A DNA stretch of 64,000 nucleotides from Aurifilum marmelostoma (GCA_027559495.1 JAMXSV010000004.1:2221001-2285000), one strand, 5' to 3'; counted from the first letter of the stretch, positions 11,391-24,444 are shown. The notes: a model not told the origin generated them from the letters alone. Translations and numbers: made by a program.

Positions 11391-12047
11391 CTAATAGCCA
11401 TCCTTGCCCCACTTGTTGTACTTGTCGTGAAGCTCCTAGACTCACGTTAGCAATTGTCCCTTCTCGCCAGCTCTCCATCATCCACTACCAAATCATACCT
11501 TGGGCAGGTTGACGTTGGGAACGACAACGGTGTTGACGGCGCTGGGGGCGTCCTTGGGCTCGGCCGACCTGTCACCGCCGGGGTAGTATTGGTACTTGCC
11601 CTCACCACCCGTCTCCCAGGGGGCACCGGCATGAGGAACCTTTTGCTCGGATGTAGATGAGGTCGGCGTGCGTCCTGCTCACGCGTCTTAGCTTCTTGTA
11701 CCGCGGCTTATTCGTCAATCTCGGTTTCTTCCCTCGCCATCACTCACCGAAGTAGAATCCAGCTCCGCCGAGAGCGGCAACCATAACAGCTCCGAGGATC
11801 TAGAAATTCGCCCTTTCCGTCAGCGCCTGTATATCATAATTGCATGCCCCTCTCAGTCCGTGATTCGACAGGTGGCGCCCCAGTATCGAGAGAGTGTCCT
11901 GCGCATCCAGGTTGGAATTTGACGCACCATGAGCTCGGGGTTGCGCTTGCTCTCCTGCTTCAGAACATGCTCGCTGCCGCTGGCCTGCTGGGCCTGCAGC
12001 CGGCGGACGCTGGTAGAAAAGGCACGGGTAGCAATTCTGGATGCCAT
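11391..12047 (-). CDS. Small mitochondrial single-pass membrane protein, unknown function
   Basis: Four exons (12047-11928, 11799-11748, 11674-11499 and 11435-11391) give 130 residues with consistent phases. The N-terminus, MASRIATRAFSTSVRRL, is a textbook mitochondrial presequence with an RxFS-type cleavage context. A single membrane segment follows, ILGAVMVAALGGAGFYFG at about 41-58. The remaining 70 residues are hydrophilic, with AGAPWETGGEGKYQYYPGG and a conserved-looking end, ELHDKYNKWGKDGY. The layout is that of an inner-membrane protein with a soluble tail, as in accessory subunits of respiratory complexes. I do not recognise the family well enough to name a subunit. The start was chosen as the ATG that opens the presequence; an ATG two codons upstream is possible. 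Confidence 0.8.
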
Positions 12048-13487
12048 GGCTGCTGTTGTTGAGGATCGCAACTTTTGATCGTGAGGAGGGAGGGATGGAT
12101 GCGTTGCAGGATCTTGTCGTTCAGAGACGTCAGAATGGATTGCAGGTGCTGTCTCGTACGATCCCACCCGCTGTGGAGCTCCAAAGCCGGCCGGAATGAC
12201 ATAATGATGCTGTGATTGGTTGATGACTGACAGAGCTTCTCATTGGTCAATGCTTCACTACTTGCCAACTGTACAGTGTGTTGCACGCATCTGCTACACT
12301 ACATACTGTGACACGACCGGCGGACACCCGGACCAGGCCGGTGCGCAGCTGCTAGACCTCTCATTTACGGTCGCATGAAAGACCCCATCGCCCCCATTCC
12401 TATTATGGTATCCTCTACCCCCCCCTCTCCATGGGCGAAGGCAGCCACAATCTCAACCTAGTGCAGTACAACAGTAATCATGCATGCCATGTAGGCATCC
12501 GCGGGCCTGAGCGGCGTGCCTCAGTCTGCAAGGGGCTGGAAATTTATGATGTGATTTGACACCCATCCTTGCACCCACCTGCTGAGACTCGACCGTTTCG
12601 TTTCAGGAGCACAATCAATCACGCTTGAGCGAACAACAGCTTTGATCTTGACGATCTCATCTATCAGGTTGCGTCGCCGGGCCCGCGATCGATCGAAGGT
12701 CGCATCTCGAATCCCCTCTTCCCTATGGACCCATCTCAACGCCCTGACGACCAGTCGCCTGCACACGGAGAATAACCTAGGTGGGAACACAACGGGGCGA
12801 CCAACCAGCCGGCCTTGTTGAATTGAAAGGATCCGGATCCAATACGTACCGCAATACGCGAGGGAGCCCGAAAAGAGCAATTCGTCCAGCGCGCTGTCCG
12901 TGCGGACCTGATTATCTCTGGCGTGAACTGTCATCACCGTCGCCCTCTCTTTCTCTTTCTCCTTTTTTCTCTCTCGCCGCCGCCGCCATCATCGTCCTAC
13001 CTCACGTCACTCTTTTGACCATCTGCGCCTCGTTGCGCTGCCACTCCTTTTGAACAAAAATAATCACATTCTACTTTTTCTTTGAGCTACCTCAGAAGCC
13101 CTTCCTTCCTCTTTTCTTCTATTTATTTTTGCTTTTCGGGCGCCGAAGTTGCATACTTAATTGATTCTCCCCCGCAAACCTCTTTTCCCGGAGTCAAAGC
13201 ACAGTACAACGTCGCAATCTCCCACCACCAACACGATCCGGGAAGTGCCCTGCACCAGAACAAACCTTCAGAAACACCAGCCCAATACAGACCTCGAATA
13301 TCTCCATTTCTCTTCCGAGTCACCTCCTTGATACCCCACCTCGAAACCTCCCGATCTCTGTCGTCGACCTGCATAGGAATATGAAGTTCTAGCACGACTA
13401 TCCCACGACATAGATACCACGACGTACCTGCGAACCAGAAACTTTTGCAGACATCGATCGCGCGAACCGAGATAGGGACGGGTCGAC
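12048..13487. promoter_or_regulatory. Divergent upstream region of the mitochondrial gene and ERF2
   Basis: This 1.44-kb stretch holds the promoters of two divergently transcribed genes. The half next to ERF2 (about 12930-13480) is rich in CT tracts, typical of fungal promoters and 5' UTRs. The C run at 12418-12426 is the only repeat of note. Minus-strand open frames at 12521-12937 have no recognisable content. Confidence 0.5.
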
Positions 13488-15552
13488 ATGGCATCTCAGG
13501 AGGGCTCGAGATCTAATACCCCGGCTGGCGGCACAGGTGGTGACGACGATGCCGCTCCTCAGTATCCCGGCAGGACGATTGGCGGAGGTCCGCCGAGTAT
13601 CATATCCTCGCGGATGACTGATATCGCAACAGAGGACGGCAGAGAAGGCGAATCGCAGAATCCAAACAGGCAAAGCCAGGGCCCGTCACAGACGAGCACT
13701 GTCAGGTCGGCAATATCCTCACAGAGAACTCCGGCAGCCTGGCCGCAACCTATACCGCTCCGCCGGGGACTGTCTGGGAAGGCGAAAAGAAGCAGTCTCG
13801 CCGGGAGTGTTGGTGGGAGTTCAACCGCAACTGGAGGTCGGCCTGCAAGCTCGGCCAGTCGAAGCCACGTCCCGTCCGTCCAGTCGTCTGCCTTCTTCCG
13901 GCCGATGAGCTCCCAAAAGCTTCAGGCGCAGCGAGGCGCAACGCGGCCTTCGACTATGAGCAGACATGTGGAAGTAATTGCCAGTGGCGACGAGGAGTCC
14001 CCGTCGAGCCCCCAGTTCGGTGCCAACGTTGTGCGCCATAGCATCACGTCGAACACAGCCTCAGGACGATTGGTCACGGATGAAACCCCGCCTTCCCGTG
14101 GCACCGAGATGACCGGCCACGGAACCTACGACCGCCACACCGCACACACCAGGGACAGCGTAACCGACAGCGTACGGCCTCTGCGAAAGAAGACGGCCGA
14201 GGAGAAAGGCCTGCAGGTCGCAACGGATAGGCCATTCGACAAGAAGGCCCAGCCGTCGCCCCTGACTGCTCAGTCCATCCGGTCGAGCTTCATGTTGAGG
14301 AATGGCGCCGGCTCGCACGCGTCCAACCGTGACAGAGAAGGTGCCGAGAAGCTTGGGTCTGCGGACTCGTCTCAGTACCATGGTCGTCATTCTCACGAAC
14401 AGCCGCACAAGGCAGAGCCTCCTCAGCCTGTAAGGCGTGAGATCAGCCGTAACTGGGAATATTTTACAGGAAACACCGTCTTCTGCTTAGGAGGCAGGTT
14501 TCAGAACACCAGATCTCGGCCGGTGAACATTGCCACCGGCACCTTTCTCATCCTTCCTTGTATACTTTTCTTCGTCTTCTCTGCTCACGACCTTTGGTAC
14601 GACGTCTCTCCGGCGGTACCTATCATCTTTGCCTACATCACTTTCTTATGCGTGTCTTCTTTCTTCCACGCCTCAGTCACCGATCCTGGTGTAGGTCCTC
14701 TCTTCATCTACCTGTCTATATCCCGTCGCCTCGTCTCGACTGCTAACTGATCCTACATAGATCCTGCCCCGGAATTTACACCAGAACCCCCCGCCTGATA
14801 TTGATGAGGATCCGCTGAGGCTGGCCCCGCCAAGCACCGACTGGATTCTGATAAAATCAGCCGAGTCCTCGACAGCAGCTATGGAAGTGCCCACCAAGTA
14901 CTGCAAGACATGCCAAATATGGAGGCTGCCACGAACGCACCACTGCCGCATGTGCGATAACTGCGTCGAAACATCGGATCACCACTGCGTATGGCTCAAC
15001 AATTGCGTAGGCCGACGCAACTATCGTTACTTCTTCGCCTTTGTCTCCACCGCCACTGTGCTCGCACTGTTCCTCGTCGGCGCCTCCCTCGCGCAGATCT
15101 TGGTGTACATGAACCGCGAGAAGGTCACGTTTGCACGTGCTATCAATCATGACGCTGTGCCCTTCGCGATGGTCATCTACGGACTCATTGGCTCCCTCTA
15201 CCCTGCTGCCCTAACGGGGTACCACCTCTATTTGATGGCCCGGGGCGAGACGACGCGGGAGTTCCTGAACTCGCACAAGTTCCTGAAGAAGGATCGTTTC
15301 AGGACCTTTACTCAGGGCAGTTGGTATAAGAACTGGACTGTTGTGCTGTGCCGTCCACGGCCCCCAACGTACTACAATTTCAAGAGGCAGTATCATGCAG
15401 GTGACCAGCGCCTCGCAGCAATGAAGATGAAGGAAAGGAGAAGGAACGCGAAGATGAAGAAGCAAGAGGAGGACGTCGAGCTGGACAGCATTCCTCAGAA
15501 GGGCTTCCAGGGCCCGACAGCGTTGAAGGGCTCGACAATCAAGCCGGCATGA
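13488..15552 (+). CDS. ERF2: DHHC palmitoyltransferase, Erf2 type
   Basis: The protein transfers palmitate to cysteines of targets such as Ras, in the ER or Golgi membrane, normally with an Erf4-like partner. Two exons (13488-14690 and 14761-15552), joined in phase 0 over an intron with a TGCTAAC branch site at 14741-14747, give 664 residues. The first 340 residues are Ser/Pro/Thr-rich and probably disordered. Two membrane segments occur at about 350-372 and 376-397, followed by the NPPP turn and the Cys-rich domain KYCKTCQIWRLPRTHHC. The catalytic DHHC is at about 474-477, two more membrane segments follow, and the TTxE-type motif is TTRE at about 565-568. The tail is Lys-rich. The N-terminal extension is long, as is usual for filamentous fungi. 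Assignment as Erf2 rather than another DHHC is by overall layout. Confidence 0.93.
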
Positions 15553-17168
15553 CCATGACTTCCCTCTGTCACGCCGTACTCCCCTCTCTACTACACCTGC
15601 ACTGTTGCGTGCTGTCTCTTTTCATTCTTGTGCGTACAACCGGTTGCTTCCTTCATCAGCGTATCATGGCGAAGCGATGCCTTTGAGGAGCCAAGGGTCA
15701 GGAATGGCTGGCTTTTTTCTTGGGGGGATATATCCACGTCTTCGTTAATGTGTTGGCGCCCATACCCAGGACCTTACGCCACTAGACAGACTCTTATTTC
15801 AGCGTTTTACTTAGGTCTGGCAAAGCCAGAATGTCAATGTCTAATGTTCTATGATTGAGTGTTGCTGGGCTTATGGTAGACCCTCTTCGCACTGCACAAT
15901 TAGATACTTCTTCAAGCAGTGTGCCGCAACCAGAGCAAGTGAGGTTGGCGAAGCCTGAAACAGTTGATCCTCTGACATTGGTGATATCATACACCCACCC
16001 ATGTGGTCAATTCTCAGCTGAATCTCTTTGGGTCCCTGAAATGTTCCAAGTTGCAAGCCCAATCAATGCCTGATCCTCCACAGCCCACTTGTGAGTCACA
16101 AGACATGTCCAGGTCCTGTCCAAAACATTGGGCAAAGACCTTGCTAAAACCCCTTCAGAGGCTGCCTGCCTTCTTTCTTTGAAATCCCATGGGATGCCAC
16201 AGACATCATCCTCGCCTGCAGCCAGCCTGCAGCCAGCCAGCAGTTAATTTAGGTGCGCAGCAGTAGTAGGGAATGACGGCTGCCCAGGTACTTCGTACCA
16301 CCACGCATGCTACAGTAGCCTTGAGTAGCTAAATTGGGTGAACCCATGTCGGTGTGGGCAGGTGGGGCCAAAGACTGGCATCTTGACCAACCAGATGCCA
16401 GGAGACCCCCCAGAAACATACTGGAGCGACGGCAACCCGATCTGAATGACGGCTATCCTCCAACATCAACACACACTGGATCGATTGCTTTGCACTGCCT
16501 TCTGCTCCAGGACCTGACCCGCATTCCTGCTTGCTTTCCAGCTTCACTCAGTCTTCTTCTAGGAGGTACTTCTCTGACCAAGCTGATCATCTTGATGTGT
16601 GCGCGCTTGTTTGCATCCTCAGATCGGACGCGAGACGGAAAGAGGTAGACAAGCAGCTGAAAGACGCCAAAGGACGCCGTCTCTTACCAAGTTCCTTTGT
16701 ATCCGGCAAGCCAAAAGTTGGGCCAAGACGCGCAACGAGGCTAGGACACACAAGACAGGCTGGGCTGCACTTTCCCGACAACCCCGTCACCACCTCCACA
16801 GCAAGACCGTTGTTTGAGCCTTCACCACGTATCCCTCTGATAACACTCTACCCGTGTGTCGACATTTCTCTGCCTGTCAAGAGCCAGACTGGTTGGGAAG
16901 GCCGCAGGACGCTATCTGCGCTAATCCAGGTACGTGCACTCAACTCAGTCAGTCACTCGTTCGCCGGGCTGCGACGAGGGGTTCCAAAAATGGAGCCAGC
17001 CATTTCTCGCTCGCAGAGCAACGCCCCGCTAGGCGACCTAAATATTACGAACTTGCACTCATTGTTTTCGCACTCAGGCAACGATCTGACCTCTCTACAT
17101 CAAACCCTTTCCCACACAACCTTCCACACACCACATAGCATCGTCCTTCCGAATCATCCTCTCCCATC
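15553..17168. other. Spacer and KAP95 promoter
   Basis: No gene is supported. It holds the ERF2 3' UTR and the KAP95 promoter and leader. A short tandem repeat of a GCCTGCAGCCA-like unit lies at about 16216-16246. The long open frame over 16531-17205 runs through the KAP95 start in another frame and has no coding character beyond chance. Confidence 0.5.
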
Positions 17169-20149
17169 ATGGCGGACGGTGCACCCGATATCAGCACTGT
17201 CCTGACGAATTCGCTCAGCCCTGGTTAGTACCTTACTCCCCTCGAGAGCCTGCTCTGGCCCACGCACCCCATCTCAGCGACCTCCAGCTTTGGGACCCAT
17301 TCGCGTCACGATAGCGCCCAAGAAGGGCATATGTAAATACAAAGACGAAACCAAGGTCTGCTGACAACCGTTCAGATGCGAATCTTCGAAATGCTGCTGA
17401 GCAACAGCTCACTCAGGCCGCCGACAACAACTTCGTGAGTTCACCCGCCCTCATCTCCTCTCGACCCCAAGACAGTGCCTCCAGCTAACCACACATGGCC
17501 CTTTTCTACCCAGTCACTGTACCTCGCGACCCTCGTACAAGCCCTCGCAGACGAGAATGGCGAAGGCCACATCCGAGCTGCTGCTGGTATTGCCCTGAAG
17601 AACGCGTTCACTGCTCGAGAATACACACGACAGGCAGCACTGCAGCAAAAATGGCTTCAGCAGACAGACGAACCCACAAAGACCCGGGTCAAGGAGTTGG
17701 CCCTCCAGACGCTCGCCTCAAGTAACACGCAGGCTGGCCAGGCGACGGCTCAGGTCGTTGCCTCCATTGCAGCCATCGAGCTGCCCCGCAACCAGTGGCA
17801 GGATCTGATGGCCTCGCTCGTCCGCAACGTGTCCGAGGGCAGCCCACACCAGAAGCAGTCCTCTCTGACCACGATCGGTTTCATCTGCGAGAGCCAGGAC
17901 CAAGAACTGCGGGCCAGCCTGGTCGGCCACTCAAATGCCATCCTTACGGCCGTGGTCCAGGGTGCCCGGAAGGAGGAGACGAACCTCGAGGTTCGTCTGG
18001 CTGCCATAACGGCCCTGGGCGACTCCCTCGAGTTCGTTGAGAACAACTTCAAGCACGAGGGCGAGCGCAACTACATCATGCAGGTCGTGTGCGAGGCTAC
18101 GCAGGCCGACGACCCCCGGATACAGCAGGGCGCTTTCGGCTGTCTGAATAGGATCATGGGTCTCTATTACGACAAAATGCGCTTCTACATGGAGAAGGCC
18201 CTGTTCGGCCTGACCATCCTGGGTATGAAGAGCCAGGATGAGGATGTCGCCAAGCTTGCTGTCGAGTTCTGGAGCACTGTTTGTGAGGAGGAGATCGCGA
18301 TTGAGGATGACAACGCACAGGTACGTTCAGCTACCTGCCATGATGGCCATGCTTGAATGCTGACACGCTTTCGACAGGTCGATAGCTCGGACCAGATGCG
18401 GCCTTTCTACAACTTCGCGCGCGTCGCCACAAACGAGGTCGTGCCGGTTCTGTTGACCCTCCTGACGAAGCAGGACGAGGACGCAGCCGACGACGAGTAC
18501 AACATTTCCCGCGCTGCCTACCAGTGCTTGCAGCTCTATGCACAGGCTGTTCAGGCCACAATTATTCCTCCAGTCATACAGTTCGTCGAGGCCAACCTGC
18601 GTTCTGAGGACTGGCACAACCGGGATGCGGCAGTCTCTGCCTTTGGCGCCATCATGGAGGGACCTGATGAGAAGGTGCTCGAGCCCATAGTGAAGTCGGC
18701 CCTGCAGATCCTCATCCAGATGATGGAGGACCAGTCCGTCCACGTTCGGGACTCGACAGCTTATGCCCTTGGTCGCATCACGGATGGATGCTCAGACGCC
18801 ATCGACCCCGCCACACACCTCGAGCCTCTGATCCGATCCCTCTTTGCTGGTCTCCAGACCAACCCCAAGATGGGTCCTTCCTGCTGCTGGGCACTCATGA
18901 ACCTCGCCGAGCGCTTTGCCGGCGAACCTGGCGCGCAGACCAATGCTCTGACTGCCCACTTCAACGACAGCATGCAGTCCCTTCTCACTGTCACGGCGCG
19001 TCCCGACTGTGACAACGTGGTCCGCACCGCAGCTTACGAGGTTCTGAACACATTTGTCACCAATGCTGCCCAGGACTCTGCCCAGTCGGTCGCCCAGCTT
19101 TCGAGCGTCGTTCTCGAGCGTCTTGAGAACACCGTCCCTATGCAGAGCCAAGTCGTCAGCGTGGAGGACAGGATCACCCTTGAGGACATGCAGACGAGTC
19201 TTTGCTCTGCCCTCCAGGCCATCATCTCTCGCCTGGACAAGGAGATCGTGCCTCAGGGCGACCGCATCATGCAGATTCTCCTGCAGCTTCTGAGCTCAGC
19301 TGGTGCCAAGTCCAGCGTTCCCGAGGCCGCCTTTGCTGCCATCAGCTCGCTTGCCAACGCCATGGAGGAGGAATTCGTCAAGTACATGGAGGCATTCCTG
19401 CCTTTCCTCCACAACGCGCTCGGCAATCAGGAAGAGTCCGGGCTGTGCTCCATGGCTATCGGCCTTGTGAGCGACATCACCCGGTCGCTCGGAGAGCAGA
19501 GCGCGCCCTGGTGCGATGGCTTCATGAACTACCTGCTGAACAACCTGAGGTCCACAACCCTGTCCAACCAGTTCAAACCTGCCATCCTGCAGTGCTTCGG
19601 CGACATCGCCACAGCCATCAGTGGACACTTTGAGAAGTACCTGTCCGTCGTCGCGCAGGTCCTTCAGCAGGCTGCCACTGTGACTGCCGGCCCCGAGTCG
19701 GGCTATGAGATGTATGACTACGTCATCTCACTCCGTGAGGGTATTATGGACGCCTGGGGCGGTATCATTGGCGCTATGAAGGCCAGTGAGAAGAGTAAGT
19801 GTCCCTACAACTCATCTCGACCATATGATCTAATGCTGACCGTGCTTTTGCAGCCCAAATTCTTCAGCCTTACGTGGAGTCCATCTTCCAGCTGCTCAAG
19901 GTCATTGCCCACGACATGAACCGCAGCGAGTCCCTGATGCGGGCCTCCATGGGAGTCATCGGCGACCTTGCGGAGGCATACCCTGACGGACAGCTCGTTG
20001 AGGCTTTCCGCCAGGACTGGGTTACCGCCATGATCAAGGACACCCGGTCTAACCGCGAGTTCGCACCGCGGACCATCGAGACGGCCCGCTGGGCTCGCGA
20101 GCAGGTTAAGAGGCAGCTCGGCGGCAGCGCCAACCTCATGACAACCTGA
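17169..20149 (+). CDS. KAP95: Importin subunit beta-1 (karyopherin beta Kap95)
   Basis: The product carries importin-alpha/cargo complexes through nuclear pores and releases them on binding Ran-GTP. Five exons (17169-17223, 17376-17434, 17514-18320, 18378-19794 and 19854-20149) give 877 residues, the expected family length. The N-terminal DANLRNAAEQQLTQAADNNF and SLYLATLVQALADENGEGHI match the importin-beta N-terminal HEAT repeat. The acidic loop appears as KQDEDAADDEYN at about 320, in the position of the DDDDW-type loop. HEAT helices continue to the end, with the terminal VKRQLGGSANLMTT. The small first exons explain why the start is not visible as an ORF. No frameshift is seen over 2.6 kb of coding sequence. 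Confidence 0.97.
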
Positions 20150-22003
20150 AGAAAAAGAAAAAACACAAGGATCGGAGCTGGCTTCCTGTGGCTTCCTTTC
20201 TGTAGTCCGCATCACGTTCGCCTCCCTTTACGACAGTCCCACGAACAATGCATCACGACGGGACTGGTCTTCGGGCCACTCCTCTCTCTCTTAGGAGCTC
20301 ACGGGAGCTCCACACGAGAGGAAGATCGCAGCATTAAACACAACCCCCCCCCCCCTCCTTCTTTCCCCCCTCGCAGACATCACACTACCCCCAGACGGCA
20401 AACCACAACACTTGACAATATTTGTACACAACAATCCCCCCTTGCGTTACAGGTTGAGGAGTCGATTTTATTTTCCCCAATACCCCCCAAAGACACTACA
20501 CTTAGAACACCTTTTGAAAAATGCTGCTAGCTTTGTTATGTTGCCTATTCACCCTGGGTCTCCCCATGCCACCTGAATAGGAAATCATGTATCGCCCATG
20601 TCAATGGCTGGGCAAAATAACGTCATGTAAAGATGGAAGGAAGAGAGGCGTCAAAGGAAATGCAAGAAGGGAAAGACAAAGAGTCGAGCCGAGCCTCGGA
20701 CTGGACTCCTCCAAGTGGACAGGGGACACCGGGTAATGCTCGCGTTTTCAGGATTCGGCGGAAGACTTTCTAGCGATGGGAAGGATACTCGATGATATTC
20801 CTGGGCCGGCTCGGGAAACGGAAAGAAGACGAGACGACATCAAGGCTACCGCGGATTTCCTTTTTTTTCGGTCCATGGCATCTTTTGACCCCTTTGGCTT
20901 GCGACGAGATGCCAGACTGCGTTTCTACATCGAGTTGACTCAGCGAGAGAGCGATAACCAGATGCCAACCGGAGTCTGGAAGACATAGACGATGCCAAGC
21001 TACCTGGTCGAGTGGCCGTAGTTAAGTAAGGCTCGTTTTTTTGGTAGCAAAATCAACACCCTGAATACCCCCCCCCCACCTCTTCTTTACCCTTCTCCTC
21101 GTAGCAGACCAAAGACTGTGGTGACATGCATTAAACGACCATTACAAATGCTCTAATATGTATACCTCGTAGATTCTGGTGCACTTCACACAGACAACAC
21201 ACACACGGGGAAGCCGTCAGGCTGTGCTGTAATGTCGTGTGCCCCAGGAAGGACCCTTTTTTCTTTTTCTTTTTCATTGTGACGAACAGGGCTGGTGGAG
21301 GCTGCGGCTGACATCATTTCCTGTTTATCCGCGCAGGTTCTCAAGCGAACCACAACCGAGCCTAGCCGCAGCGACCGTTGCGCCGCTCCTCTTTCTTCAT
21401 GACGACAGAGAAGGATCAAGAGACCAGCACATTAATCATATCGTTGCAATAACTGACACGCGAGGACGAGAACAAAAATCAAGGAAAAAAATATTAAAAA
21501 TAAAATAAAAATATTCAGCCTTCATCACATGATTTTATTTTTTTTTTCTTCCTCCTTTCTTGGAGTGTCAATTGTCAAAAGATCGGTTCTAGGTGTGGAC
21601 GAGGCAGAGGAAGAATAGTATTTCCTAGGAAGGAAACGATTGCTTGCACCTGATAGACGAGTAATGGAGACGGTGGGAAAAATTGGGCCACGTGATACCC
21701 CTCAACCTAGACTCCTCCTTGAGGGGGAAAGGAAAGGAAAAAGAAGAAACTCTGTTAGAACAGAACGAATTTTCATACTTGGTCGAAAGGAGGAAGGAGA
21801 ATCTGCTACAACAGCGAGGTCATCAGACATACAGACTTCAACATACCAGCACGGAGCCAAAGCCCAGCCAGTCATCGATCGCTTCTTGCCCAACCAAAGT
21901 AACAACAGACTCACTTGATACAAGGGTCAAGCAGACCCTGAGTCGAGGTCTCGGCCGAGCATACATACCGCCCACTCGCTCAGCACCCTCGTTCTAACAG
22001 AGG
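20150..22003. other. KAP95 3' region and TYW3 upstream spacer
   Basis: No gene is supported. The KAP95 3' UTR begins with A-rich sequence and contains a strong inverted repeat at 20282-20320. C runs occur at 20345-20355 and 21069-21076, and a T run near 21536-21548. Short ORFs here (such as 20776-20988) look like chance. Confidence 0.5.
20282..20320 (+). repeat. Inverted repeat (hairpin) in KAP95 3' UTR
   Basis: Arms GGAGCTC (20294-20300) and GAGCTCC (20305-20311) flank the loop ACGG. CTCTC to the left and GAGAG to the right can extend the stem with small internal loops. It starts about 130 nt after the stop codon, so it should lie in the transcript. A role in mRNA stability or 3'-end formation is only a possibility. 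Confidence 0.7.
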
Positions 22004-23370
22004 ATGGATCCTAAACATGATCTATCGTCTCAACCACCACCTCTGCCGTCAGGGGAACTTCAATCGCCCCAGTCACAATCACAGCTTCAGATGCCCACCA
22101 TACCGGCCTCCTTCACCCGCCGCAAGACTGCCATCCTCGCGCAGCTGGCCCTCCCGGACGAAGAGTACGCGGACCTCAGCCCCAAGGGAACGGTTGATGC
22201 GGGAATCCGCGACCTGATCGGGGAGATCAACGACGCCGAGGGCTTCGTCACCACTTCTAGTTGCGCGGGGCGGGTGAGTGTGTTCCTGGAGGGGAGCAGG
22301 AGGAAGAAGAGTGGGGTCGGCCTTGGGAGGGACTTTGGGAGCGGTGGGGTGCCGGGGAGTGATGGGGGTGGGGAGCTGCCGTCACATCAGATCGTCGACG
22401 CCGGGGACGAAGGAGACGAGGAGGACGTCGATGGAGGCGACGAGGCCACGGTGGTGAGGGCGTCGAGCACGGTGGCCGGCGTGGGCGGCAAAGGCGGCGG
22501 CGGCAGGTGGCTTTTTGTGTCTCACGAGCCCGTGGAACTGCACGGCAAGCTGGACAGCGAGCCGAACATCGTCGGCGCGCTGCTGGGCATGGACGATCCC
22601 ATCTTTGATGGGCGGGAAGGGGCTCCAGCCGAGGAGATGAGCGGGGGCGAGAGTAGACTGATTCATTTCAAGTTCGAGCCGATGGTATGTGCTTCTGCCC
22701 CCCCCCCCCCCTTTTCCCCCCCTTGCCTTGGGATCTGGCCTGGGTCATGATGGATGTGAAAAGTTCTTGGTGGGGAAGCTGGTCATTCGTGTCTAATTTC
22801 GTTTCTTCCTAGATCTTACACGTCCTGACAGCATCGCCTCACCACGCGCAACTCATTCTCCGCTGTGGTCTACAGGCTGGTTTCCGAGAGAGTGGCGCCA
22901 TAAACCTCACCCCTCCTCTCTCCTCGTCCTCCACCTCGTCGTCAGCAGCAGCAGCAGCATCGTCATCACAGCCACCAGTAGCAACGCCGATAGTGGCGAT
23001 CCGGTCCATGGGCCTCGGCCTCGAGAGTCTGATTGGCCGCGAGACCAACGGCACCAAGCACTGCACCGTGTCGGGCGACTATCTCAAGGCGCTAATCAAG
23101 ATCGCCAACGAGAGATTTGTAGAGAATACGAGGCGTATCGAGCGGTTCAGGGGCCTGTTGAGGGCGGCAGTCGGCGGCGCTGGCGGCGTGGGGACGGGGT
23201 CCGGGAAGGTGAGGACGGGCGATGGTGGCGGGGCGTGGGAGGATGCTGAGGTCAGACGAGAGAGGAAGAGGTTGGAGGGGCTGAAGAGGGCCGAGGAGGT
23301 CCGGAGGGCGAAACTTGCCAGGCAGGAAGGACTCCAAGACGGCGACGATGAGTTGGCAGGGTTTGAATAA
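22004..23370 (+). CDS. TYW3: tRNA wybutosine-synthesizing protein 3 (TYW3 methyltransferase)
   Basis: TYW3 methylates a 7-(3-amino-3-carboxypropyl)-wyosine precursor at position 37 of tRNA-Phe, an AdoMet-dependent step in wybutosine formation. Two exons (22004-22684 and 22813-23370) give 412 residues. Core motifs are FTRRKTAILAQL, LSPKGTVDAGI and TTSSCAGRVSVF (about 83-94), then WLFVSHEPVE and LIHFKFEPMILHV across the intron. The C-terminal half has HHAQLILRCGLQAGFRESG and AIRSMGLGLESLIG, with the catalytic-domain ending CTVSGDYLKALIKIANERF. Two low-complexity inserts, a Gly/Asp-rich one at about 98-165 and a Ser/Ala one near 265, make it longer than the yeast or human protein. The intron starts with a C run. 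It is convergent with MIC19, 344 bp apart. Confidence 0.94.
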
Positions 23371-23714
23371 AAGGTGACTCAGGGAGGACGGGAATGAGAT
23401 TAGCCGTATCCTACCAACGGCGCACCTCGATGTTCGAGTCGTGGTTTTGTCCTTCTCTTTCTCTCTTTTGAAAGGCCTGTCTAGCTCCAATACAATCATA
23501 CCAATTCTCGTTGATCTTACTGGCTGTCATCCGCAATTGTTCACACGGACCAAAGCTGCAGTGCAATCTTTATCAGTAGAACTTGTCACAAAACGCTTTT
23601 ATTGGTTCCCTCTATATCATGCAGTATCCCTCACTCTATAATATACAACACACATCCTCCTCTCCTTGGCATCTCCTTTCACACAGCTCTTTTACGCATG
23701 CATGCCGCTCCGCC
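23371..23714. other. Convergent spacer between TYW3 and MIC19
   Basis: This 344-bp stretch holds two facing 3' UTRs. I see no repeat or gene in it. Confidence 0.6.
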
Positions 23715-24444
23715 TCACGAGATGACCCTCTCGACCCAGCCCTTCTCCATTCTTCTGACCTCCTCGCGGAACCGCTCCACCTCCTGCCAGCAGTCCAAAG
23801 GCCGGCGGTCGTTCTCGCGCAGGCACCGCACGACATTACCCCTCGCCTCCTCCACGCTCTCGGGGACGTCCCGCACCAGCCTGCGGGCCTCGACCTTCTT
23901 GCGCAGCCGCTCGACGTCCGCGTTGACGACGTGCTGGGACAGAGGGGCGGCGCCGTCCTTGTTGTTTTTATTCTCCTCCTTTCCTGGGGCGGCAACCTTG
24001 GACAGGAGCGAGTCGAGCTGGGCGTCGGACTCGCGCGAGAGCTTGCGCAGCTCGGCAGCTACGCGGGCCTGGATCTGGGATTCGAGGAGGGCATTGCGTG
24101 TTGTGTCGGTCTATAAGCCCGGTAGAAAAAACAAGAGTGATGGCATCATGTCAGCTCACTCCCTGCACAACTTCATGACTGCCCCCTCGGCCTTTCTCCT
24201 GGCTGTCTGTTCGTGGATATGGACTGGGTACACACCTCTGAGCTCGACTGTAACGACTCGACCATATCCTGGGATACACTGGCAGGCGAGGATCTGTAAG
24301 GAGAAAGAGGGGAAAATGGATCAATTAGTCTGAGGATCCCAATTGGGCACAACAAGCGCAGTCAACCATGGTGCGATCCGCAACGTACCCCTTCCAAAGG
24401 TATGCAGGCGCAGAGCCAGATTCTTTCGACGAATTCGCCCCCAT
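23715..24444 (-). CDS. MIC19: MICOS complex subunit Mic19 (Aim13)
   Basis: Mic19 is a peripheral intermembrane-space subunit of the MICOS complex that shapes cristae junctions. Three minus-strand exons (24444-24389, 24293-24236 and 24110-23715) join in phase to give 169 residues. The N-terminus MGANSSK is a myristoylation signal, as expected for this family. It is followed by SVSQDMVESLQSSSETDT and a coiled-coil stretch (QIQARVAAELRKLSRES). The C-terminal conserved segment is CLRENDRRPLDCWQEVERF, with the pair of cysteines spaced as in fungal Mic19, and the end is EKGWVERVIS. No long ORF in the right frame reveals the first two exons. Confidence 0.93.

Noticed and set aside
16531..17205. 224-codon ORF overlapping the KAP95 start
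   Set aside because: It runs through the KAP95 leader and first exon in another frame, has no domain, and the KAP95 start is well supported.
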